A DNA stretch of 64,000 nt, from NCBI RefSeq assembly GCF_008033235.1, contig NZ_CP042432.1, forward strand, positions 558,001-622,000, given 5' to 3'. Origin of the DNA: Anseongella ginsenosidimutans (GTDB lineage Bacteria > Bacteroidota > Bacteroidia > Sphingobacteriales > Sphingobacteriaceae). Shown here piece by piece: positions 54,428-62,483 of the stretch. How positions within the stretch are numbered: the first letter of the stretch is position 1; each line of letters opens with the position of its first letter. A program made the position numbers and the translations under genes. A model generated the notes under the pieces. It was not told the origin of the DNA. It did no database searches and was given only the letters and a program-made list of their open reading frames with translations.

Positions 54428-55096
54428 TTAATAACACCAGGCCAGCATATAGCCTTCAAATTCCCTGTAGCAGGCATTCATTTCCCTCCATTGCCCGTCC
54501 AGCAGTACTTTAGCCCTCACGCATCCCTCCTTTTCCAGCGGGAAAGGCTGCAGGATGATCCCGCCCTGAAAGGCAAGCCCTCCTTTTCCGTACCATTTAT
54601 AGATTGCTTCCTTGACGCTCCAGCAGGCATACAGATGATGCAGCCTGGCCTCCCCGTCTGCGATTCCGGCGCATGCTGTCTTTTCAGCAATAAAGGAAAG
54701 TTCTTCCGGCAGCAGGAAACGAAAAGCCACTTTTTCGATCTTAGGGCTGATCTCTTCAATATCTACTCCTACGGGTCCGTTGAGGCTCACCATTACAGCG
54801 GCAAAATCATGTGAATGGCTAATGGACACCTGGTGAGGCAAATTAGCCAGGTAAGGCTTGCGGTACTCGTCTATTTTCAGATTAATATATTTATCTGTGT
54901 TCAGGAGAGTGCGCAGTAACACCCTGCTGCCCAGCCAATGCAGGCTGCGCTTGTGCTGGTTTTTAAAGGAATCAAAAACCGCCCGCTCCCGTTCATCCAG
55001 CTGAAGCTTGCTATATAACTGGTCGGCGCTTTCAGCTATCCGCCAAATGCTCAGTTCTGTACCCTCTGCAATGTTTTTCCTGAAAACGATGGGCAT
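54428..55096 (-). CDS. 4'-phosphopantetheinyl transferase (Sfp/AcpT type)
   Basis: The 222-residue protein has the Sfp-type motifs: VSISHSHDFAAVMVS, GVDIEEISPKIEKVAFRFL and CWSVKEAIYKWYGKGGL, including the Mg2+ ligands D and E of the GVDIE and the WSVKEA box. It transfers phosphopantetheine from CoA to carrier proteins. No polyketide or peptide synthetase is nearby, so it may serve the primary acyl carrier protein or a distant cluster. It is upstream of the cytochrome gene (11 bases) and divergent from dcd. Confidence 0.9.
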   Translation of the reverse strand: MPIVFRKNIAEGTELSIWRIAESADQLYSKLQLDERERAVFDSFKNQHKRSLHWLGSRVLLRTLLNTDKYINLKIDEYRKPYLANLPHQVSISHSHDFAAVMVSLNGPVGVDIEEISPKIEKVAFRFLLPEELSFIAEKTACAGIADGEARLHHLYACWSVKEAIYKWYGKGGLAFQGGIILQPFPLEKEGCVRAKVLLDGQWREMNACYREFEGYMLAWCY

Positions 55097-55152
55097 CCCG
55101 GTGATTAGTTACGAAATTTAGGCCTATATTAGTCAAATTTTTCTTCATCCAC

Positions 55153-55698
55153 ATGATCTTATCCGATAAACGTATCCTCGAAGAAATAGAAAATGGGTCC
55201 ATCGTAATTGAACCCTTTGACCTGAAATACCTCGGTACCAATTCCTACGATGTCCATCTTGGAAAATACCTGGCCTGTTACCGGCAGCGGGTGCTTGATG
55301 CCCGCATTCATAATGAAGTGGAACATTTTGAAATTCCCGCCGAAGGTTTTGTCCTGCAGCCCGGCACCCTCTACCTGGGAGTGACCATGGAATACACGGA
55401 AACACACCGGCATGTTCCATTCCTGGAAGGGAAATCCAGTACGGGACGCCTTGGAATTGATATCCATGCCACCGCCGGGAAAGGGGATGTAGGCTTTTGC
55501 AATACTTGGACGCTGGAAATCTCATGTGCGCAACCCGTGCGTATTTATGCCGGAATGCCTATTGGCCAGCTGATCTATTTCGTGGTGGAAGGCGAAATCG
55601 CCACCCTGTACAATGAAAAAAGCTCGGCCAAATATAACCTGCGCAGCACCTTACCGGTGGAATCCATGATGTGGAAAAATGATTTCATGAAGCCATAA
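55153..55698 (+). CDS. dcd: dCTP deaminase
   Basis: The 181-residue protein matches the Dcd/Dut trimer family. It has MILSDKRILEEIENGSIVIEP at the start, LGTNSYDVHLG, and the catalytic region FLEGKSSTGRLGIDIHATAGKGDVGF with the conserved Arg and Glu. IGQLIYF and the C-terminal GE...YN segment that closes over the nucleotide follow. It deaminates dCTP to dUTP for dTTP synthesis. Length is typical (about 178-193). It is followed after 20 bases by the MG2-plug gene. Confidence 0.96.
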   Translation: MILSDKRILEEIENGSIVIEPFDLKYLGTNSYDVHLGKYLACYRQRVLDARIHNEVEHFEIPAEGFVLQPGTLYLGVTMEYTETHRHVPFLEGKSSTGRLGIDIHATAGKGDVGFCNTWTLEISCAQPVRIYAGMPIGQLIYFVVEGEIATLYNEKSSAKYNLRSTLPVESMMWKNDFMKP

Positions 55699-55718
55699 AA
55701 AAGACGTAACTTTACGAT

Positions 55719-58445
55719 GTGAAGTTGCTCATTTACAATGCGTTTATACTTTTCATCGCAGCGGCTTCCACCGCTTCCGCACAAGTAAGCGACAGTTCCG
55801 GAACGCTGCCGGAAAAAGCAATTACGGGCACCCCGCTGGAAAAAGCGGTAAAGGTGCTGGAACAACAACTTAGTCAACGCCCGCAGGAAAAAGTCTACCT
55901 TCATTTCGACAAACCTTATTATGCTGCCGGGGACGATATCTGGTTCCGGGCCTACCTCGTAAATGCCGCCACACATGTACCTTCAGATCTCAGCAGGATC
56001 ATATACGTGGAACTCATCGGGCCCGCCGACACCATTGTGCAAAGGCTGGCGCTCAAAAAAGACCAGGGAAATTTTAACGGCAGTTTTCAGCTTTCAGACG
56101 CCCTCCCGGGCGGACATTACCGTGTGAGGGCCTATACAAGCTGGATGCGCAATTTCGGGGAAGAGTTTTTCTTCCGGAAAAATATCATGATTGGCAACAG
56201 TCTTTTATCCAACCTGCAAGCCCGCATTGAATACGAGGTGGACCGGGACAGCAGCCCGCCGGAAATAACCGCACTGATCCGGTTCCTTGACGGAAACGGA
56301 AAGCCGGCAGCCGGCAGGGAGGTAAGCTATGAACATGTGCTGATCGGCAAACCAAAGTCGCTGAAAACCGCCACTACCAATGAACAGGGGATCATCCGCA
56401 TATCCGTTCCATATAATGAAAGTTCCTTGTATCCCAATAAATATATCCGTACCAGCATTAACTTTGACGGACTTCCCTTTGTGAAAGACTTTTTTCTGCC
56501 TTCTTTTAAAGTAGATACTGACCTGCGTTTCTTCCCGGAAGGAGGCGAGCTGATCGCCGGCGTTCCCAATATTGTTGCCTTCAAAGCCATTGATGCCAGC
56601 GGCCTGGGAGTCGGGGTAAAGGGGGTGATCCGGGATGAAGAAGGCAAAAAGATCACGGAATTTGAAAGCGTTCACCGCGGAATGGGAAAGTTCGTACTCA
56701 CTCCACTGCCGGGTCAAGACTACACAGCGGGCATTTCTCTTCCCGGCGGCGGAACCCGGGAATATCCGCTGCCGGAAGTTCAGGAAGAGGGGTACTTGCT
56801 GACCATCCGGCCCGCTGACAGCGTTATCCGGGTAAGCATTGCCGCATCTTCCGCCAGGCTGCGTAACAGGCCGGTCTTTCTGCTGGGGGAAAGCCGGGGC
56901 CAGCCTTACTATGCCGCGCAGGCCGTACTGGAAAAATCCCTTTACCAGGCCAGTGTTCCCATCGCGGACTTTCCCGGCGGAATTGCCCGGTTCACCCTAT
57001 TCGACATGGCTGGAATACCGGTAGCTGAACGGCTTGTGTTTATTCCGCCCCGGGATCAGCTGGACATCAGCATCCGCCCTGATCAGGCCGTTTACGGAGC
57101 CAGGGAAAAGGTACAGCTGCAGGTACAGGTGAAAGACGCCTCGGGGAAGCCGGTAAAAGGGGAGTTTTCCATCAGCATTACCGATGCTTCCGTTGTGGAT
57201 TCAAACACCGTTCCCGGCATCCTGGCCGGGCTGCTGCTTAACGGGGATCTCAAAGGTTATATTGAGGACCCCGCCTGGTACTTTAACCCGGCCAGCGGGG
57301 AAAGGCAAGCCGCCCTGGACCTGCTGATGCTAACGCAGGGATGGCGTCGTTTTGAATGGAAAAACATATTGGATGGCCGGCTTCAGGAAATCGCCTATCC
57401 CCTTGAGCTGGGGTTTGAAACCTTGGGAAGAGTATATTCCGACTCCGGCGATCCCCTGCCTCATGCCCGGGTGATCATGCTTGCAGGTGACCGGAAAGAA
57501 GGTTTTGCCGCCGAAGACACCGCGGATGCGGCCGGGCGGTTCCGTTTCTCCGGCTACGAGTTTCCCGACAGTACGAGAGTGCTTATCCAGGCAAGAAATG
57601 AAAAAGGACGCCGGTTCGGGGAAATTGAAATACAGGAAGACTGGCCCCGCGTTCACTTTCAGCGGGAGCGTTTTCCGCCGAATATCCGGGACAGCATGGA
57701 CGCCTACCTGGCGCTAAGTAAGGAGGCATTTACTATTGAAAGGGAAAAATTGGGATTAACGAGCATCCTGCTTGATCCTGTGGAAGTGGTAGCCCAGGAA
57801 AAAGCGCCGAATTCCACGGGACTGCATTCCTATGCAGACAATATCATTACCGCCGAAGACATCACCCGCATGGGAAGCCCTTCCAGCATCTATGATATTC
57901 TCCGGGGCCGCGTTCCGGGGCTGCAAGTAATCGGCAACCGGATCGTGATCAGGGGCATCAATACTTTTTACGGCAATACCGACCCCCTGGTTGTAGTAGA
58001 CGGCGTCAGAAGCATGGATGCCGGCATCCTGGGGATGATCAATCCCTATGATGTGGCCTCCATTGAAATCCTTAAAGGCCCTAATGCCGCCATATATGGC
58101 ATGGGGGCCGCCAACGGCGTTATCGTAATCAATACAAAAAGAGGGGAATATGAGCCCAGGGGAGCGTACGAACGCAGAGGCGTCATCTCCTTTTTCCCGC
58201 AGGGCTACCATGTGGCGCGCGAGTTCTATGTACCCAAATACAATGTTCCTAAGAACCTCCGGGATAAAACACCTGACCTGAGAAGCACCATTTATTGGAA
58301 CGGCGACGTACGTACCGGCAGCGACGGTTCGGCTAGCCTGAGCTTTTACGCGGCGGACCGCCCAGCTCCTTATATGGTCATCATGGAGGGCATTTCCGCG
58401 GACGGAAAACCGGGGCAGGTAAAAACTTTCCTGAAAAGGGAATAA
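55719..58445 (+). CDS. MG2-domain protein with a TonB-receptor plug-like domain but no barrel
   Basis: The start is GTG 55719 (MKLLIYNAFILFIAAASTASA), the only start giving a signal peptide in frame; an ATG two bases upstream runs straight into a stop. The 908-residue protein has alpha2-macroglobulin MG domains (QEKVYLHFDKPYYAAGDDIWFRAYLVN, then repeated beta-sandwiches) and a carboxypeptidase-like segment (ETLGRVYSDSGDPLPHARV). A plug-like domain follows (SPSSIYDILRGRVPGL, LVVVDGVRSMDAG, ASIEILKGPNAAIYGMGAANGVIVI). After the plug only about 100 residues remain, so there is no transport barrel. Common in Bacteroidota; role unknown, perhaps in surface defence or ligand handling. Confidence 0.85.
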   Translation: MKLLIYNAFILFIAAASTASAQVSDSSGTLPEKAITGTPLEKAVKVLEQQLSQRPQEKVYLHFDKPYYAAGDDIWFRAYLVNAATHVPSDLSRIIYVELIGPADTIVQRLALKKDQGNFNGSFQLSDALPGGHYRVRAYTSWMRNFGEEFFFRKNIMIGNSLLSNLQARIEYEVDRDSSPPEITALIRFLDGNGKPAAGREVSYEHVLIGKPKSLKTATTNEQGIIRISVPYNESSLYPNKYIRTSINFDGLPFVKDFFLPSFKVDTDLRFFPEGGELIAGVPNIVAFKAIDASGLGVGVKGVIRDEEGKKITEFESVHRGMGKFVLTPLPGQDYTAGISLPGGGTREYPLPEVQEEGYLLTIRPADSVIRVSIAASSARLRNRPVFLLGESRGQPYYAAQAVLEKSLYQASVPIADFPGGIARFTLFDMAGIPVAERLVFIPPRDQLDISIRPDQAVYGAREKVQLQVQVKDASGKPVKGEFSISITDASVVDSNTVPGILAGLLLNGDLKGYIEDPAWYFNPASGERQAALDLLMLTQGWRRFEWKNILDGRLQEIAYPLELGFETLGRVYSDSGDPLPHARVIMLAGDRKEGFAAEDTADAAGRFRFSGYEFPDSTRVLIQARNEKGRRFGEIEIQEDWPRVHFQRERFPPNIRDSMDAYLALSKEAFTIEREKLGLTSILLDPVEVVAQEKAPNSTGLHSYADNIITAEDITRMGSPSSIYDILRGRVPGLQVIGNRIVIRGINTFYGNTDPLVVVDGVRSMDAGILGMINPYDVASIEILKGPNAAIYGMGAANGVIVINTKRGEYEPRGAYERRGVISFFPQGYHVAREFYVPKYNVPKNLRDKTPDLRSTIYWNGDVRTGSDGSASLSFYAADRPAPYMVIMEGISADGKPGQVKTFLKRE

Positions 58446-58475
58446 TGGTATTTTTTTTGCTGAAACCCATACCCT

Positions 58476-59819
58476 ATGGCCACAATTTTGCTCGTTGAGG
58501 ATGATACCACATTTTCTCAGCTACTGGAAGGCTTCCTGAAAAAACATGATCATCATGTGGAAGTCAAAAACACCGTAAAACAGGGAATTTCCGCCCTTGA
58601 AAAGAATACATACGAGCTGCTCCTGCTTGATTACCGTCTGCCGGACGGGAACGGCCTGGAAGTGCTGAAAGCAGCGCGTGAAAAAGACCCTCCCCCTCCT
58701 GCCATCATTATGACCAGCTTTAATGATGTCCGGACAGCCGTTAAGGCCATTCGCATGGGCGCTTTTGATTATATTACCAAACCGGTGAACCCCGAGGAAT
58801 TATTGCTGGTATTGAATGAGGCCCTCCGGAAAAAAGAACAGCGGGAGCCTACCGGAAGGGCCGCATCCTTTGACTTTATCCGGGGAAAAGGCGCCGTATC
58901 CAACAAATTATACGAATACCTGGAGCTGGTGGCCCCTACCGATATCGCTGTCATACTGCAGGGAGAAAGCGGGACCGGAAAAGAATATGCGGCACGCACC
59001 ATACACATGCTGAGCAAACGGGCCGGTAAACCATTTATCGCCATAGACTGCGGAGCCCTGTCAAAAGAACTAGCCTCCAGTGAGCTGTTCGGCCATGTGA
59101 AAGGCGCCTTTACCGGCGCGCTGCAGGATAAAAAGGGGCAGTTTGAGGCCGCCTCCGGCGGAACCCTGTTCCTGGATGAGGTAGGGAACCTGAGTTACGA
59201 GGTCCAGGTAAAGCTCTTACGCGCCCTGCAGGAAAAAATAATTCAGCCCGTAGGCGGCAATACTCCCGTAAGAACTGACGTCCGCATTATTGCCGCTACC
59301 AATGATGACCTGCTGCAAAACGTGGAAAAAGGGACGTTCCGGGAAGATCTTTATCACCGGTTGAACGAGTTCAAAATAGACGTCCCTTCACTAAGGGAAC
59401 GGGGCGGCAGCGATCTTACTCTCTTTAGCAATCATTTTACCGCTCAGGCGGCCGCGGAACTCGGCAAGGAAATCAAAGGGCTGTCGGAAGAAGTAAGGGA
59501 GATCTTCAGCCATTACGACTGGCCGGGAAATCTCCGGGAATTAAGGAACGTTACCAGGAGAATGGTCCTGCTGGCAAGCGGCGAAATAGCCGGCAGGGAA
59601 ACGCTCCCCGAGGAAATGACCATTCAGCCGGATCAGCATCAGTCTCACCTCCCGCCCGTGGGAACAGATCTGAAAAGCCTGAAAGAAGCCAACGAAAAGG
59701 AACACATCCTGAAAGTGCTGGAAGAAACCAGGTACAATAAAAGCCTGGCAGCAAAAATGCTGAACATAGACCGCACCACGCTCTATAACAAAATGGCCAA
59801 ATACGGGATCTCGCTTTAA
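58476..59819 (+). CDS. Sigma54-dependent response regulator (NtrC family)
   Basis: The 447-residue protein has a receiver domain with phosphorylation site Asp52 (LLLLDYRLPDG) and acidic DD at residues 9-10. The AAA+ domain has Walker A GESGTGKE, a canonical sigma54 loop GAFTGA, Walker B GGTLFLDEVGNL and the arginine finger region YHRLNEFKIDVPSLRERG. A Fis-type helix-turn-helix ends the protein (NKSLAAKMLNIDRTTLYNKMAKYG). It is convergent with the hybrid kinase gene, one base between the stops, which makes the pair a likely two-component system. Target genes are not evident here. Confidence 0.95.
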   Translation: MATILLVEDDTTFSQLLEGFLKKHDHHVEVKNTVKQGISALEKNTYELLLLDYRLPDGNGLEVLKAAREKDPPPPAIIMTSFNDVRTAVKAIRMGAFDYITKPVNPEELLLVLNEALRKKEQREPTGRAASFDFIRGKGAVSNKLYEYLELVAPTDIAVILQGESGTGKEYAARTIHMLSKRAGKPFIAIDCGALSKELASSELFGHVKGAFTGALQDKKGQFEAASGGTLFLDEVGNLSYEVQVKLLRALQEKIIQPVGGNTPVRTDVRIIAATNDDLLQNVEKGTFREDLYHRLNEFKIDVPSLRERGGSDLTLFSNHFTAQAAAELGKEIKGLSEEVREIFSHYDWPGNLRELRNVTRRMVLLASGEIAGRETLPEEMTIQPDQHQSHLPPVGTDLKSLKEANEKEHILKVLEETRYNKSLAAKMLNIDRTTLYNKMAKYGISL

Positions 59820-59820
59820 A

Positions 59821-62355
59821 TTAATTAAGCGGTATATTTTTCACCAGGGCGGTCATCTCCTGCATTAAGGAACTGATCTCCTTCTTATGCGCATCTTCCA
59901 GCGAGCTTTTCGCCCGCAGTGATATCTCCGTGATCCTGAATTGCGCCGCCAAATTCTTTGCCCCGATCTGGGCGGTACGGCCGGCCATCCGGTGCAGCAG
60001 CAACAGTAATTTTTCTTTGTCGGATAGTTCTATGGAATGATAGATCTGGCTGATATCCTTGCCTGTGTCCTCCACAAAACGGTCGAGGATCTTCCGGATT
60101 TCCTCCTTGTCGCCAAAGGTCATTGCTTCCAGGGAAGAAAGGTCCATGAACGGTTCCCCGGCCTGCACAGCCGGAGCTATTGTTTGTTCCCCTTCCAGCA
60201 GTTTCAGCAAGTCTGCTTCCCGGAAAGGTTTCATAAGGACTCCGTCAAAGCCCTGCTGCAGGACAGTTTCCTGCTCGTCGGGCAGTGCCTGTGCAGTCAG
60301 GGCAAAGATCTTCACATTCTCCGGGATCCTTTCCCTTAGCCGCCGGCATAATTCGGGGCCGTCGATCACCGGCATGCGGATATCCACCAGGACAATATCC
60401 ACCTCCTTATCCCAGGCAGCATGCAATACTTCCTGCGGAAGGTTGAAACAGTGGTGCCTGACCCCGTGTTTTTTAAACACCGCCCTGCACCATTCCAGGA
60501 TAAGCTGGTCGTCATCTACTACCCATACCTTGCCGCGATATCCCGTAGAAGGGGCTTTCTTCTCGCTTGTATCCGGTAGGATCGTACCGGCAACTTCAAA
60601 TTTCAGGTTAAGGGTAAACACAGAACCTTTTCCCGGCTCGCTGTTGACCAGGATAGTCCCTCCCATCTTACCTGCAAGAATGCTCACAATATGCAGTCCC
60701 AGGCCCGTGCCTGGTTGTTTCGAAACGCCGCCTCCCTGCTCGTACTGCTGGAAGATCCGGCTTAGGTCTTCTTTCGGGATACCAACTCCCGTATCCGCCA
60801 CCCTGAACGTAAGCCGGCTCTTCCTCCCCAGCGGCTCATCGGTAACGGTAAGGCTTACCTGGCCCTCATCGGTGAACTTGACCGCATTGCCCAGCAGGTT
60901 GTATAAGATCTGTTTCAGGCGGAAAGGGTCGGCAAGGATCAGTCCGGGCCCTCTTAAATCTATATTCGACAAGAGGCGGAGCGATTTGCCGGCCGCCTGG
61001 CTGCGTATCACAGCGATCACTTCCTCCAGCAATTCCCGCAGATTGACCACCTCGTTGCGGAACGTAAAATTCCCTGAAATGATCCTGTTATAATCAAGCA
61101 CCTCGTTTACCACCTGGAGCAAATGCCCCGAAGACCTGTAAATGGCTTCCACATCGCTTTTATCGGGACGTTCCTGCTGCCGAAGCAGGTCCGCATAGCC
61201 AATAATGGATTGAAGGGGGGTCCTGAGTTCATGGCTCATATTGGAAAGGAAGCGCTGCTTCGCCATGCTATGGTATTCCGCTTCTTCCTTTGCCGCCTCC
61301 AGCTGCTCCTGGTAGGTGCTGCTTTTGGCGATATCAGTAAGAATAAGATAAACCAGTACGCCGGTGATCAGGAAGAACACCAGCATGGTGATCACCACCC
61401 TGCGGATACTGTCATGAATAACCTGCCGGGCCTGGGCATTGCTGAGTTCGGTTTGCTGAAGCGCCTCCTGTTCCATCTCCTGGAGGATGCCCAGCATTTC
61501 GTTTACGAGTACGTTACCGGCATTCAGCAATTCAATTTCCCTGTTTACAAAGCGTGCGCTCCGGATGCGCTGATCCTCCCGGATATCGTTCATCAGCTCT
61601 TCGACGGCCTGGATCAGGCTGTCCTGCTTGGCCAGCGCAAGGGTATCAATTTTAATATTGATCACCTCGTCTATGATCTTCCTGGGTTGAAGGGCCGTAT
61701 CCGCCTCCCCGCTCCTGCCGGACATCGCTTCTTCCACTTCTTTTTTCTTGCCGAAGATCCTGCCCAGCAAGCCGGTAGGCTCGCGCGGAGCTGCCTGCAG
61801 GGAATCTGTGGGATAAACGGTCGTGGTAGACACTTTCTTTTCTGTCGTGATGACCGTGCTGTCTATCTGCGAAGCTGTGTTATTAATGAGGCCGGAAAGC
61901 GACTGCATCTGGTCGGCCAGTACTTCTCCGCTGATCAGGCCGCTCCGTACTTTTACATAATTGATAAATAGACGATCCCGCTCACGCAAAATGTCCTTCA
62001 TGGAGTCGATCCGGTGTACCTGCCCGGGGTTGTTTATATAAAATTGGCGCAGCGAATCCAGCTTGGCGATCAGCGGTTCCGATTCATCAGAAATGGCCTT
62101 CAGGGAGGTTTTATGTTCCAGCAAAGCCTGCATTCTCTGCGACTGGCTCAACTGGGTAATGTCCAGGAAGAGATCGTTCACCATGCGAAGGCGTTCATCC
62201 GGCGACGAAAGTTGTTCCACCCGTTTCATCATTTCCCGGAAAGCAACCCGGCTGAATCCCCAGGCAAGCCCCAGGGCAATACAGCCCACGAGAAAGGCAA
62301 TAATTACCTTTCCTTTTACCGAACGAATAAACGTGCTGCTTTCTGGATAAGCCAT
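59821..62355 (-). CDS. Hybrid sensor histidine kinase with receiver and HPt domains
   Basis: The 844-residue membrane protein has a first membrane helix (about 18-37), then a periplasmic helical sensor of about 280 residues with a flexible stretch (KKKEVEEAMSGRSGEADTALQP). A second helix (VVITMLVFFLITGVLVYLI) follows. The kinase core has His375 in NMSHELRTPLQ, the N box LYNLLGNAVKFTDEG, DTGVGIP and GTGLGLHI. Then come a receiver (Asp658 in LVDIRMPV) and a C-terminal HPt domain (His788 in LLHRMAGRTAQIGA). This gives a full His-Asp-His chain, with the final Asp likely in the convergent regulator at 58476. No HAMP domain is seen. Signal unknown. Confidence 0.93.
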   Translation of the reverse strand: MAYPESSTFIRSVKGKVIIAFLVGCIALGLAWGFSRVAFREMMKRVEQLSSPDERLRMVNDLFLDITQLSQSQRMQALLEHKTSLKAISDESEPLIAKLDSLRQFYINNPGQVHRIDSMKDILRERDRLFINYVKVRSGLISGEVLADQMQSLSGLINNTASQIDSTVITTEKKVSTTTVYPTDSLQAAPREPTGLLGRIFGKKKEVEEAMSGRSGEADTALQPRKIIDEVINIKIDTLALAKQDSLIQAVEELMNDIREDQRIRSARFVNREIELLNAGNVLVNEMLGILQEMEQEALQQTELSNAQARQVIHDSIRRVVITMLVFFLITGVLVYLILTDIAKSSTYQEQLEAAKEEAEYHSMAKQRFLSNMSHELRTPLQSIIGYADLLRQQERPDKSDVEAIYRSSGHLLQVVNEVLDYNRIISGNFTFRNEVVNLRELLEEVIAVIRSQAAGKSLRLLSNIDLRGPGLILADPFRLKQILYNLLGNAVKFTDEGQVSLTVTDEPLGRKSRLTFRVADTGVGIPKEDLSRIFQQYEQGGGVSKQPGTGLGLHIVSILAGKMGGTILVNSEPGKGSVFTLNLKFEVAGTILPDTSEKKAPSTGYRGKVWVVDDDQLILEWCRAVFKKHGVRHHCFNLPQEVLHAAWDKEVDIVLVDIRMPVIDGPELCRRLRERIPENVKIFALTAQALPDEQETVLQQGFDGVLMKPFREADLLKLLEGEQTIAPAVQAGEPFMDLSSLEAMTFGDKEEIRKILDRFVEDTGKDISQIYHSIELSDKEKLLLLLHRMAGRTAQIGAKNLAAQFRITEISLRAKSSLEDAHKKEISSLMQEMTALVKNIPLN

Positions 62356-62483
62356 TGATTACTAAAGCATAAAAACCGCCATTTTGTTTGCGCCGCCGGG
62401 CCTTCTCTTATTAACGCAGGAAAGCTTCCCAGCGTATAGTTAATAATTGCAGCCCCTGAAACTGCAGCCGGGGGCACAAGGTG

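Noticed and set aside
55145-55525. 126-codon minus-strand frame opposite dcd
   Set aside because: dcd is secure with all motifs; the opposite frame has none.
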